Shown here: piece after piece, positions 18,524 through 25,579 of the stretch | Position numbering within the stretch: the stretch's first letter is position 1 | Layout of the letters: the number at the start of each line of letters is the position of its first letter | Assembly (NCBI RefSeq): GCF_005889725.1 | Contig: NZ_VCKX01000105.1 | Span: 1 to 37,853 of the forward strand | DNA: 37,853 bases | Direction: 5' to 3' | From: Nonomuraea zeae | GTDB taxonomy: Bacteria; Actinomycetota; Actinomycetes; Streptosporangiales; Streptosporangiaceae | Made by a program: the position numbers and the translations under genes | Notes under the pieces: generated by a model | Told to the model about the DNA's origin: nothing | Database searches by the model: none | The model's input: the letters and a program-made list of their open reading frames with translations, nothing else

Positions 18524-19575
18524 GTGAGAACGTCGCGCGCAGGGGATTCCTTGTCGGCGGTTTGGGTGGAGCGGCGCTCTTAGCGGCGGGCTGCACCAGC
18601 AACGAGCCCGCCGCGGCGCCGAGCAGTGCCGCCCCCGCCCCCGCTCCGGCGGCCAGCGGCAACGACCAGCCGGGCACGAAGGTCGTGATCGGCTTCTCGG
18701 CGCCGGCCGCCGACCACGGATGGATCGCGGCCATCGCCAAGAACGCGGAGGCCGCCGCGAAGCAGTACTCCGACGTCGAGTTCAAGCCCGTCGAGCCCAC
18801 CAATGACATCAACCAGCAGATCTCCGCGGTGGAGTCGCTCATCGCGGCCAAGGTGAACGCGCTGGTGATCCTGCCGAACGACGGCCAGCAGCTCAACCAG
18901 GTCGCGCTGCAGGCCACCGCGGCGGGCATCCCGGTCATCAACCTCGACCGCGTTTTCCCCGACAAGCTGGCCTACCGGACCTGGATCGGCGGCGACAACT
19001 ACGGCATGGGCGTCGCGGCCGGGCACTTCATCGGCAAGCAGCTGAAGGACAAGGGCGTCTCCAACCCCGTGATCGTCGAGATCCAGGGCATCGCCACGCT
19101 GCCGCTGACCCAGGACCGCAGCAAGGGCTTCGCGGACGCGCTCAAGAGCTACGGCTTCAGCGTCACGGCCAAGCAGGACGCCAAGTTCACCGTCGAGACC
19201 GGCAACCAGGTGGCCACGTCGCTGCTCCAGGCGCACAAGAAGATCGACGCGCTCTGGAACCACGACGACGACCAGGGCGTCGGCGTCCTGGCCGCGATCA
19301 AGGAAGCCAACCGCAACGAGTTCGTCATGGTCGGCGGCGCGGGCTCGCTCAACGCGATGAAGGAGATCCAGACCGGCACCTCGGTGCTGAAGGCCACGGT
19401 TACCTACAGCCCCACGATGGCATCCTCGGCGATCAAGCTCGCGCGTCTGATAGCACAGGGGAAGGGCATGAGTGATCTGGTGGAGAACCAGGTTCCCCAG
19501 TCGATCACGCTCGCGTCCGAGACCATTACCAAGGAGAACGTCGAGAAGTACCTGGCGCTCGGCTTCGAATCCTGA
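18520..19575 (+). CDS. Sugar-binding lipoprotein of the ABC transporter
   Basis: A 351-residue substrate-binding protein of the Peripla_BP_4 (RbsB-like, type I) fold. The signal region RRGFLVGGLGGAALLAAGC has a twin-Arg start and a lipobox ending at Cys25, so it is a Tat- or Sec-exported lipoprotein anchored outside the membrane. An Ala/Pro/Ser linker (about 29-48) precedes the two-lobed domain: VVIGFSAPAADHGWIAAIAK, VNALVILPNDGQ, IPVINLDRVF, GDNYGMGVAAGHFIGK and DALWNHDDDQGVGVLAAIKE. The last is a ligand-contact hinge region containing an unusual acidic DDD. The ligand is a sugar or cyclitol; several Asp and Asn residues suggest a polyhydroxylated, uncharged ligand. The permease stop overlaps its start. 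Confidence 0.94.
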   Translation: MSENVARRGFLVGGLGGAALLAAGCTSNEPAAAPSSAAPAPAPAASGNDQPGTKVVIGFSAPAADHGWIAAIAKNAEAAAKQYSDVEFKPVEPTNDINQQISAVESLIAAKVNALVILPNDGQQLNQVALQATAAGIPVINLDRVFPDKLAYRTWIGGDNYGMGVAAGHFIGKQLKDKGVSNPVIVEIQGIATLPLTQDRSKGFADALKSYGFSVTAKQDAKFTVETGNQVATSLLQAHKKIDALWNHDDDQGVGVLAAIKEANRNEFVMVGGAGSLNAMKEIQTGTSVLKATVTYSPTMASSAIKLARLIAQGKGMSDLVENQVPQSITLASETITKENVEKYLALGFES

Positions 19576-19586
19576 TCGGGGGTTGC

Positions 19587-20738
19587 ATGTCAGACAGAAC
19601 GAGCATCGGCGTGGGCATGATCGGCTACGCCTTCATGGGCCGGGTTCACTCCCAGGCCTGGCGCAGCGTGGGGGCCTTCTTCGACCTCCCTCTGGCACCG
19701 CGCATGGCGGTGCTGGCGGGCAGGTCGAAGGAGCGCACTGAGACGGCTGCCGCGCAGCTCGGCTGGGCCGGCATCGAGACGGACTGGAGAGAGCTGGTCA
19801 AGCGCGACGACGTGCAGATCGTGGACATCTGCACGCCCGGCGACTCCCATGCCGAGATCGCCATCGCCGCGCTCGAGGCCGGCAAGCACGTGCTCTGCGA
19901 GAAACCGCTGGCCAACACCGTCGCCGAGGCCGAGGCGATGGTGGCGGCCGCGGCCGCGGCGCCCGGCAAGAGCATGGTGGCCTTCAACTACCGGCGGGTG
20001 CCCGCGGTCGCGCTGGCCCGCCGCTTCGTCGAGGAGGGCCGGCTCGGCGAGATCAGGCACGTGCGGGCCCAATACCTGCAGGACTGGATCGTCGACCCCG
20101 ACTTCCCGCTGGTGTGGCGGCTGCAGAAGGACAAGGCGGGCGCGGGCGCGCTGGGCGACATCGGCTCGCACATCGTGGACGCGGCCCAGTTCATCACCGG
20201 GCAGCAGGTGGTGGGCGTCTCCGCGCTGACGGAGACGTTCATCAAGGAACGCCCGCTCGCGGCCGAGTCGGCCGGGCTGGGCGCGACCGGCACGGCCGAG
20301 AAGGGGACGGTCACGGTGGATGACGCCGCGCTGTTCATCGGCCGGCTGTCGGGCGGCGCGGTGGCCTCGTTCGAGGCGACCCGGTTCGCCAGCGGGCGCA
20401 AGAACGCGATGCGCATCGAGATCAACGGCTCGCTCGGCAGCCTGTCGTTCGACTTCGAGTCCATGAACGAGCTGTGGCTCAGCCAGGGCGGCGGCGGATT
20501 CGAGCGCATCCTGGTCACCGAGCCGGATCATCCGTACGTGGGCGCCTGGTGGCCGCCGGGACACGGGCTCGGCTACGAGCACACCTTCACCCACGAGGTG
20601 AAGGACTTCCTGGAGGCGATCGCCACCGGAGCGGACCCGACGCCGTCGTTCGCGGACGGGCTGCGGGTGCAGAAGGTGCTGGCGGCGGTCGAGCGGAGCG
20701 CGGCTGACGGCAGCCGCTACACGAACGTGGAGGACTGA
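19587..20738 (+). CDS. Gfo/Idh/MocA-family NAD(P)-dependent sugar or cyclitol dehydrogenase
   Basis: A 383-residue oxidoreductase. The N-terminal Rossmann domain begins IGVGMIGYAFMGRVHSQAW, followed by VDICTPGDSHAEIAIAALEA and the catalytic-lysine motif CEKPLANT (Lys106). The C-terminal alpha/beta domain carries GALGDIGSHIVDAAQFITG with the family's GDxGxHxxD catalytic residues. Members oxidise one hydroxyl of a sugar, glycoside or inositol to a ketone with NAD(P)+. It begins 11 bp after the binding protein, with GGGGG about 5 bases before the ATG, and is followed 3 bp later by the isomerase-like gene, so the pair probably catalyses consecutive steps on the imported compound. Inositol dehydrogenase and glycoside or levoglucosan 3-dehydrogenase are both plausible. 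Confidence 0.92.
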   Translation: MSDRTSIGVGMIGYAFMGRVHSQAWRSVGAFFDLPLAPRMAVLAGRSKERTETAAAQLGWAGIETDWRELVKRDDVQIVDICTPGDSHAEIAIAALEAGKHVLCEKPLANTVAEAEAMVAAAAAAPGKSMVAFNYRRVPAVALARRFVEEGRLGEIRHVRAQYLQDWIVDPDFPLVWRLQKDKAGAGALGDIGSHIVDAAQFITGQQVVGVSALTETFIKERPLAAESAGLGATGTAEKGTVTVDDAALFIGRLSGGAVASFEATRFASGRKNAMRIEINGSLGSLSFDFESMNELWLSQGGGGFERILVTEPDHPYVGAWWPPGHGLGYEHTFTHEVKDFLEAIATGADPTPSFADGLRVQKVLAAVERSAADGSRYTNVED

Positions 20739-20741
20739 CTC

Positions 20742-21746
20742 ATGCGACCAGTCACGCTGTTCACGGGACAGTGGGCCGACCTGCCGTTCGAGGAGGTGTG
20801 CAGGCTGGCGGCCGAGTGGGGCTACGACGGCCTCGAGATCGCGTGCTCGGGCGACCACTTCGACGTGGCCCAGGCCGTCTCGGACCCGTCGTACGTGGAG
20901 CAGAAGCGCGCCCAGCTCGACAAGCACGGCCTGAAGGTCTGGACGATCTCCAACCACCTCGTGGGCCAGGCCGTCTGCGACCACCCGATCGACGAGCGCC
21001 ACAAGGCGATCCTGCCCGCCCGCATCTGGGGCAACGGCGACCCCGAGTCGGTGCGCCAGGCCGCCGCCGAAGATCTGAAGAACACCGCGAGGGCGGCCGC
21101 GCTGCTGGGCGTGGACACGGTCGTGGGCTTCACCGGGTCGTCGATCTGGCACACGGTGGCCATGTTCCCGCCCGTGCCCGCCGCCATGGTGGAGGCCGGC
21201 TACCAGGACTTCGCCGACCGCTGGAACCCCATCCTCGACGTCTTCGACGAGGTCGGGGTCCGCTTCGCGCACGAGATCCACCCGAGCGAGATCGCCTACG
21301 ACTACTACACGACGCAGCGGACGCTGGAGGCCATCGGCCACCGCGCGGCGTTCGGCCTGAACTGGGACCCCTCCCACATGGTCTGGCAGGACCTCGACCC
21401 GGTGGCGTTCATCCTGGACTTCAAGGACCGGATCTACCACGTCGACTGTAAAGACACCCGCATGCGCGTGGGCGACGGCCGCAGGGGCCGGATGTCCTCC
21501 CACCTGCCGTGGGCGGACATGCGCAGGGGCTGGGACTTCGTCTCGACCGGCCGCGGCGACGTGCCCTGGGAAGACTGCTTCAGGGCCCTGAACTCGATCG
21601 GCTACGACGGCCCCATCTCCATCGAGTGGGAGGACGCCGGCATGGACCGGCTGGACGGGGCGAGGGAGGCGCTGGCCTACATCCGCACGCTCAACTCCAT
21701 CACGCCGCCGTCGACGGCCTTCGACGCCGCCTTCTCCACGACGTAG
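20742..21746 (+). CDS. Sugar phosphate isomerase/epimerase-like TIM-barrel protein
   Basis: A 334-residue AP-endonuclease-2/xylose-isomerase-like TIM barrel. The four metal ligands expected for the family are visible: Glu178 (FAHEIHPSEIAYD), Asp209 (GLNWDPSHMVWQ), His233 (IYHVDCKDTR) and Glu295 (ISIEWEDAG). The product label is generic. Relatives include IolE-like dehydratases, epimerases, and the isomerase-like enzymes that act on 3-keto-glycosides by beta-elimination. GGAGGA (20730-20735), inside the end of the preceding gene, serves the ATG at 20742. Placement directly after a Gfo/Idh/MocA dehydrogenase argues that it acts on that enzyme's keto product. It is the last gene of the sugar operon and converges on the GNAT gene, leaving 7 bp. 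Confidence 0.9.
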   Translation: MRPVTLFTGQWADLPFEEVCRLAAEWGYDGLEIACSGDHFDVAQAVSDPSYVEQKRAQLDKHGLKVWTISNHLVGQAVCDHPIDERHKAILPARIWGNGDPESVRQAAAEDLKNTARAAALLGVDTVVGFTGSSIWHTVAMFPPVPAAMVEAGYQDFADRWNPILDVFDEVGVRFAHEIHPSEIAYDYYTTQRTLEAIGHRAAFGLNWDPSHMVWQDLDPVAFILDFKDRIYHVDCKDTRMRVGDGRRGRMSSHLPWADMRRGWDFVSTGRGDVPWEDCFRALNSIGYDGPISIEWEDAGMDRLDGAREALAYIRTLNSITPPSTAFDAAFSTT

Positions 21747-21753
21747 GACGCCG

Positions 21754-22275
21754 TCACGAGGCAGTGCCCTCGGGCTCCAGCGAGCGGGTCAGCCGGACCC
21801 CCTCCTCGTGATAGCCCAGAGCGGCGTAGAACTGCCGGGCGGTGGTGTTGGCCGCGCCCGTCTCCAGGGTCAGATGGCGCAGACCCTGACGGCGGGCCCA
21901 GTCCTCGGCCGCGGCCATCAGCATCCGGCCGACGCCACCGCGGACGGCGCGCGGATCGACGGCCAGCTCGCCGACGTAGGCGTCGGTCACGCCGGTGAAG
22001 TGCTGCTGGCGGTTGACGGAGACGACGCCGACCACGCCGCCTGCGGGCGGGCCGCCGTCGGCGACGAACACCGCCCCCCGCCGGTCCTGCGCCGCGGTGA
22101 TGGAGTCGGTGAGCCAGCGCCGCGCCGCGTCGGTGGCCGCCCCGGGGTCACGCCAGGCCGCCACGCCTTCGGCAAGGCGCGGGGCCAGCGCCAGGACGGC
22201 CTGGCGGTCCTCGTCGCGTACGGGCCGGATCCGCACGGGCGTCTGATGCTCTTCGATGTCCATGGGCAGCAGCAT
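21754..22275 (-). CDS. GNAT-family N-acetyltransferase
   Basis: A 173-residue GNAT fold. Motif A reads VGELAVDPRAVRGGVGRMLM with the RGGVGR acetyl-CoA pyrophosphate loop, followed by LTLETGAANTTARQFYAALG (motif B, conserved Asn and Tyr) and a short C-terminal tail. It probably acetylates a small amine or a protein amino group; substrate unknown. ATG at 22275; a second ATG at 22263 (MDIEEHQ) is also possible, and the GAGGGG upstream of the first favours the longer form. It lies 48 bp downstream of the PhyH gene on the same strand. Confidence 0.88.
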   Translation of the reverse strand: MLLPMDIEEHQTPVRIRPVRDEDRQAVLALAPRLAEGVAAWRDPGAATDAARRWLTDSITAAQDRRGAVFVADGGPPAGGVVGVVSVNRQQHFTGVTDAYVGELAVDPRAVRGGVGRMLMAAAEDWARRQGLRHLTLETGAANTTARQFYAALGYHEEGVRLTRSLEPEGTAS

Positions 22276-22323
22276 GCCAAACCGGACCCCTCGGAAAAAA
22301 CCCCTGTTCGGGACGGGTCTGGG

Positions 22324-23097
22324 TCAGGCGCGGGCGGCGCGGGCCAGCGGGGTGTCGCCGGCCGGGTCGAACGGGCGGGCCAGGAACAGCGGCATCTGGG
22401 CCATGAAGCGCGGCTCGGTGCCCCGGTGCTCCTGTGCGGCGTGCACCAGGAAGGGGTGCGCGATGTAGACGTCCCCCGGCCTGCCGGTCACCAGCGCCTC
22501 CGGGCGGTCGGCGCCGACCTGCTCGAACCGCAGGCCGATGGCCATCGGGTCGAGCACCTGCGCGTCCGGGCCCTCGCCGGCCGGAGCCTCGCCGGTCAGC
22601 GACTGCGGGTCGGCCAGGGCGGCGGCCATGTCGCGCTGGGAGCCGGCCCTGACCCGGGTCGGGGCGTCGTCGGGCCCGACGTCCGACAGCAACACCAGCA
22701 GCAGCAGCGCGTGCGGCCGGGAGCTGACCCCCCACGTGCCGTCCGAGCGCGGCGTGGAGGCGTCGATGTGCCAGCCCCGGTCGTCGGCCGGAGGGACGCG
22801 CGGGAAGCGTACCGGGATGTTGCCCAGGGCGCGGCGCGGCTGCCAGCCGCCGGGACCGGTCACGAGGTCGAGCGCCGCGTGCAGCCGCTCCGCGGCCATG
22901 ATCTGCCCGAACGGGCCCTCACCGGTCATGTCGGCCGTCCACACCACCGGCTGCGTCCACGCCGACGGGTCCTGCGGGGACAGCCCGATGCGCTGCCACA
23001 GCAGCGCCCTGGCCGCGTCGCCCACCTCGCGCGGCACCACGGCCTCGACCTTGGCGAATCCGTCGGCGATGAAGCGGTCGATGTCGATAACGTGCAT
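22324..23097 (-). CDS. Phytanoyl-CoA dioxygenase (PhyH) family Fe(II)/2-oxoglutarate oxygenase
   Basis: A 257-residue double-stranded beta-helix oxygenase. The metal triad is visible: His110 and Asp112 in RGWHIDAS, and the distal His219 in GDVYIAHPFLVHAAQ, followed by Arg residues (HRG, EPR) that would bind the 2-oxoglutarate carboxylate. Members hydroxylate an aliphatic C-H bond, with succinate and CO2 as co-products. The substrate is unknown; this size is common among actinobacterial members. The ATG at 23097 has no ribosome binding site but has a -10-like TAGCGT seven bases upstream, so it may be leaderless. A perfect ACAGCGCTGT palindrome lies directly behind that hexamer. Confidence 0.88.
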   Translation of the reverse strand: MHVIDIDRFIADGFAKVEAVVPREVGDAARALLWQRIGLSPQDPSAWTQPVVWTADMTGEGPFGQIMAAERLHAALDLVTGPGGWQPRRALGNIPVRFPRVPPADDRGWHIDASTPRSDGTWGVSSRPHALLLLVLLSDVGPDDAPTRVRAGSQRDMAAALADPQSLTGEAPAGEGPDAQVLDPMAIGLRFEQVGADRPEALVTGRPGDVYIAHPFLVHAAQEHRGTEPRFMAQMPLFLARPFDPAGDTPLARAARA

Positions 23098-23104
23098 GTC
23101 TGGG

Positions 23105-23120
23105 ACGCTAACAGCGCTGT
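23105..23120 (-). promoter_or_regulatory. -10 element and palindrome before the PhyH gene
   Basis: On the minus strand TAGCGT (23110-23105) ends seven bases before the ATG at 23097. The adjacent 23111-23120 is the perfect 10-bp palindrome ACAGCGCTGT. It reads as a leaderless promoter with an abutting operator, but no clear -35 is seen. Confidence 0.4.
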
Positions 23121-23131
23121 CCAGCGATTTT

Positions 23132-23164
23132 CCGGCCCTCCAGCCGGCCCTCCAGCCGGCCCGG
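23132..23164. repeat. 12-bp tandem repeat, about 2.7 copies
   Basis: CCGGCCCTCCAG is repeated exactly at 23132-23143 and 23144-23155, and a partial third copy follows to about 23164. It sits in the 71-bp gap between the SnoaL-like gene and the PhyH gene, upstream of the PhyH promoter. Confidence 0.8.
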
Positions 23165-23168
23165 ATCC

Positions 23169-23594
23169 CTACAGGCCGGGGAACATGTAGTCCTGCTCGA
23201 TCCGGCCGTCGTCGCCGAGGATGAGCAGATCGAGGCCGCCGCCCTGGACCTCCTCGCCGGCCACGGTCACCACCTCCCAGACCAGCTTGACGACGTTGTT
23301 CAGGCGGATGGCCGCGCCCGCGCGGGCCCTGAAGGTGATCGTGCCCGCCGCGACGAAGTCCTCGTACGACCGCGTCACCCGCGACTCGATCGCGTCGTGT
23401 CCTCGTGCCTCCAGGGTGCTGGAGGCGAAGCCCAGGCCGGCCGCGACCTCGCGGATCTCCTGGGGCGGGTGCAGGACGTGGGTGGCCTGCTCCGCCCACA
23501 GGTCCTCGATGGCCTTGCGGCGCAGCCCGGGGTCCGGCTCGTTCCACATGGCGACGAAGCGGGTGGCGAGGTCCTGGGCGTCGATGTTCGGCAT
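23169..23594 (-). CDS. SnoaL-like/NTF2-fold polyketide cyclase-type protein
   Basis: A 141-residue cone-shaped alpha+beta barrel protein of the SnoaL-like family: an N-terminal helix pair (LATRFVAMWNEPDPGLRRKA and IEDLWAEQATHVLHPP), then beta strands including AAIRLNNVVKLVWEV and a terminal LILGDDGRIEQDYMFPGL, which is typical of the family. Members are cyclases, isomerases or hydrolases, or ligand binders with no catalysis; the fold alone does not decide. ATG at 23594, with only a weak purine-rich stretch upstream. It is followed on the same strand by the PhyH gene and separated from the upstream ADH operon by a hairpin. Confidence 0.85.
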   Translation of the reverse strand: MPNIDAQDLATRFVAMWNEPDPGLRRKAIEDLWAEQATHVLHPPQEIREVAAGLGFASSTLEARGHDAIESRVTRSYEDFVAAGTITFRARAGAAIRLNNVVKLVWEVVTVAGEEVQGGGLDLLILGDDGRIEQDYMFPGL

Positions 23595-23688
23595 GTGCCC
23601 TCCAAAGTCGGCTGAGGGTACGACTCTGGCTGCAGCCGACGAAACGGACAATTCCCCGCAAGGAATGAGCGGGCCGCCCAACGCCGAA

Positions 23689-23722
23689 GCGATCCTCCCC
23701 CTTGGCTCGGGAGGAGGATCGC
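23689..23722 (-). terminator. Hairpin after the ADH operon
   Basis: GCGATCCTCC (23689-23698) and GGAGGATCGC (23713-23722) pair perfectly over 10 bp with a 14-base loop that can close further (CCC with GGG). The U run on the minus strand is weak. Its position 15 bp past the ADH stop suggests transcription termination. Confidence 0.6.
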
Positions 23723-23737
23723 CGCGCGCCTGACCGG

Positions 23738-24826
23738 TCAGTCCATGAGGACGATCTGGCGGAGGACCTCGCCGCCGCGCAGGGCCTCCACCGCGTCGTT
23801 CAGGTCGCCGAGGCGGATGCGGGAGCTGATCATCGATTCGAGGTCCAGCTTGCCGGCCTTGTGGAGCTTGGCGAAGTAGGGGAAGTCGTGGCGCACGTCG
23901 GCTTCGCCGTACAGGCTGGAGAGCAGGTTCTTGCCCTCGAACAGCAGGCTGAACGCCGAGATCGACACCATGTCGTCCATCGCGCCCGCGCCGACCACGA
24001 TGACGTCGCCGCCGGCCCTGGTGACCTGCCAGGCGCTCTGGATCGTGGCCGACTTGCCGACCACCTCGAAGCCGTAGTCGAAGCCGGCGCCGCCGGTGAG
24101 CTCGTTCAGCGCCTCCGGGACCTGCTCGGGCGTGACCGCATGGGTCGCGCCGACCTTCTTGGCCAGCTCGTGCTTGGACTCCAGCGGGTCGATCGCGAGG
24201 ATCGTCCGCGCGCCCGAGACGCGGGCGCCCTGGATGACCGACAGGCCGACGCCGCCGCAGCCGATCACCGCGACCGTCGAGCCCGGGCGCACCTTCGCGG
24301 TGTTGATCGCGGCGCCGACGCCGGTCGTGATGCCGCAGCCGATCAGGGCCGCCGCCTCCCACGACACGTCATCGTCGATCTTGATCGCGCCCTGCCACGG
24401 AACGATGATCTCCTCGGCCCAGGTGCCGCAGCCCGCCATCCCGTAGGCCGTCGCCCCGTCGCCGCCGAACCGGAAGTTGCCCTTGCTGAAGGACTCGATC
24501 ACGTACTTCATGCACAGGAACGGCTGTCCGCTGACGCACAGGTCGCAGGTCTGGCAGGCCGGGCGCCAGCTGATCACCACGTGGTCGCCCGGTTTGACGG
24601 ACGTGACGTGTTCGCCCACCTCGACCACCTCGCCCGCCCCCTCGTGGCCGAGGATGAGCGGCGCGGGTTGCGGCAGCACGCCGGACATGGCCGACAGGTC
24701 CGAGTGGCAGACGCCCGTCGCTCTGATCCGTACGCGTACGTCCGTTTCCCCTACGGGGGTCAGCGTGACGTCGTCGCGGATGTCGAGCTTGTCGTTGCCT
24801 ATGGCGTGCAAGATGGCGGCGCGCAT
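23738..24826 (-). CDS. Zinc-dependent alcohol dehydrogenase (MDR, class III-like)
   Basis: A 362-residue zinc MDR. Catalytic-zinc ligands are Cys40 (TGVCHSDLS) and His61/Glu62 (ILGHEGAGEVVEVG). Structural zinc is held by Cys91, Cys94, Cys97 and Cys105 (CQTCDLCVSGQPFLC). The NAD loop is IGCGGVGLSVIQGA, and the GCGITTGVGAA segment supplies the third catalytic Cys. It oxidises a primary or secondary alcohol, or a hemithioacetal-like adduct, with NAD+; relatives include class III and NDMA-dependent ADHs. AGGAGG precedes the ATG. It is the third gene of the PPOX/ferredoxin/ADH operon, 32 bp after the ferredoxin. Pairing with a ferredoxin suggests a hydroxylation-oxidation pathway, but no P450 gene is in the window. 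Confidence 0.92.
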   Translation of the reverse strand: MRAAILHAIGNDKLDIRDDVTLTPVGETDVRVRIRATGVCHSDLSAMSGVLPQPAPLILGHEGAGEVVEVGEHVTSVKPGDHVVISWRPACQTCDLCVSGQPFLCMKYVIESFSKGNFRFGGDGATAYGMAGCGTWAEEIIVPWQGAIKIDDDVSWEAAALIGCGITTGVGAAINTAKVRPGSTVAVIGCGGVGLSVIQGARVSGARTILAIDPLESKHELAKKVGATHAVTPEQVPEALNELTGGAGFDYGFEVVGKSATIQSAWQVTRAGGDVIVVGAGAMDDMVSISAFSLLFEGKNLLSSLYGEADVRHDFPYFAKLHKAGKLDLESMISSRIRLGDLNDAVEALRGGEVLRQIVLMD

Positions 24827-24858
24827 GTGGGGTTCCTCCTCCAGCTGGTGCCTTGGGG

Positions 24859-25050
24859 CTATTCCTCGAAGGAAAGTGCGGCTTTGGGGCAGGATCTGAT
24901 CGCGTGGCGGACGCGGTCCTGCATCTCGGGGGGTGGTTCGGGAAGAAGAATGTGGAGCTGGTCGTCGTCGTCCACCTCGAACACCTCGGGGGCGAGCCCC
25001 ATGCACACGGCGTTGGCCTCGCAGACCAGCTCGTCCACCTTGACCTTCAT
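24859..25050 (-). CDS. Small ferredoxin with Asn at the variable cluster position
   Basis: A 63-residue ferredoxin. Cluster residues are Cys10, Cys16 and Cys54 (VCEANAVCM and RSCPKAAL). The central position of the CxxXxxC motif, which is Cys in 4Fe-4S and often His in 3Fe-4S P450 ferredoxins, is Asn13. This matches the CX2XX2C(Xn)CP ferredoxins of mycobacteria and rhodococci that deliver electrons to P450s and other oxygenases. A [3Fe-4S] cluster is expected; a labile fourth iron is possible. The Asp run DDDD at 27-30 is typical. AGGAGG five bases before the ATG; the start overlaps the PPOX stop (ATGA). Its redox partner is not in the window. Confidence 0.92.
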   Translation of the reverse strand: MKVKVDELVCEANAVCMGLAPEVFEVDDDDQLHILLPEPPPEMQDRVRHAIRSCPKAALSFEE

Positions 25051-25499
25051 GTGAGCCTCCTGTGATCCCATGAGACCACTTTGGTGCGCTCGACGACGTA
25101 CGCAATGCGTTTGAGCCCGGTTTTCTCGACGTAGGGGCGCAGCAGCTCGTCCGGCACGCCAGGGGTCATCCTGCGGGCGACCGTCATGCCGATGGCCATG
25201 ACCTGCTCCCGGTCGTCCACCCGCCGGGCCTTGCCGTAGAGCAGGACGCCCCGCAGCTCCCCGTAGTCCTCGCCGGCCTCGACCAGACAGCTCACCCTCG
25301 GGTCGCGGGCCAGGTTGAGCGCCTTCTGCGCCTTGGCGTAGGTCCAGAACGCGATCCGTCCCTCGTCCAGGCCGTAGAACATCGTCACCAGGTGCGGGGT
25401 GCCGTCCGGGTTGATCGTGGCCAGCTGCAGCTTGCGTGCGGCCTCCAGAAACGCCGTGACGTCCTCGTCCGACATCGCGATGCGAGCGCGCTGATTCAC
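25047..25499 (-). CDS. PPOX-fold FMN/F420-dependent oxidoreductase-like protein
   Basis: A 150-residue split-barrel protein (pyridoxamine-5'-phosphate-oxidase-like). LQLATINPDGTPHLVTMFYG is the conserved first beta hairpin, followed by RIAFWTYAKAQKALNLARDP and VSCLVEAGEDYGELRGVLLYG, then YVVERTKVVSWDHRRL at the C-terminus. The K and R residues in AKAQKALNLARD are those that contact the cofactor phosphate in FMN- or F420-binding members. It could be an F420-dependent reductase or a haem/biliverdin-type binder. I chose GTG at 25499; ATG at 25475 is the alternative, and neither has a ribosome binding site. It leads an operon with the ferredoxin (4-bp overlap) and ADH, with a KstR-like palindrome 10 bp before the start. 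Confidence 0.85.
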   Translation of the reverse strand: MNQRARIAMSDEDVTAFLEAARKLQLATINPDGTPHLVTMFYGLDEGRIAFWTYAKAQKALNLARDPRVSCLVEAGEDYGELRGVLLYGKARRVDDREQVMAIGMTVARRMTPGVPDELLRPYVEKTGLKRIAYVVERTKVVSWDHRRLT

Positions 25500-25508
25500 G
25501 CTGCCAAG

Positions 25509-25558
25509 TAGAACAGGTTACAGAAGACGCCTGCAAGGGCTCGCTGGAATGTTATTCG
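25509..25558. promoter_or_regulatory. Divergent regulatory region with a KstR-like box and a GAAT-N3-ATTC box
   Basis: TAGAACAGGTTACA (25509-25522) fits TNNAACNNGTTNNA, the consensus I know for the mycobacterial TetR repressor KstR, at every fixed position, and starts 10 bp before the PPOX start. GGAAT-GTT-ATTCG (25546-25558) is the 5-3-5 palindrome found before the MBL and SDR genes, and lies 22 bp before the divergent methyltransferase. That gene has a -10-like TAGGGT (25566-25571) eight bases before its ATG and no ribosome binding site. Confidence 0.55.
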
Positions 25559-25579
25559 GTTCGGCTAGGGTGCATCCCT

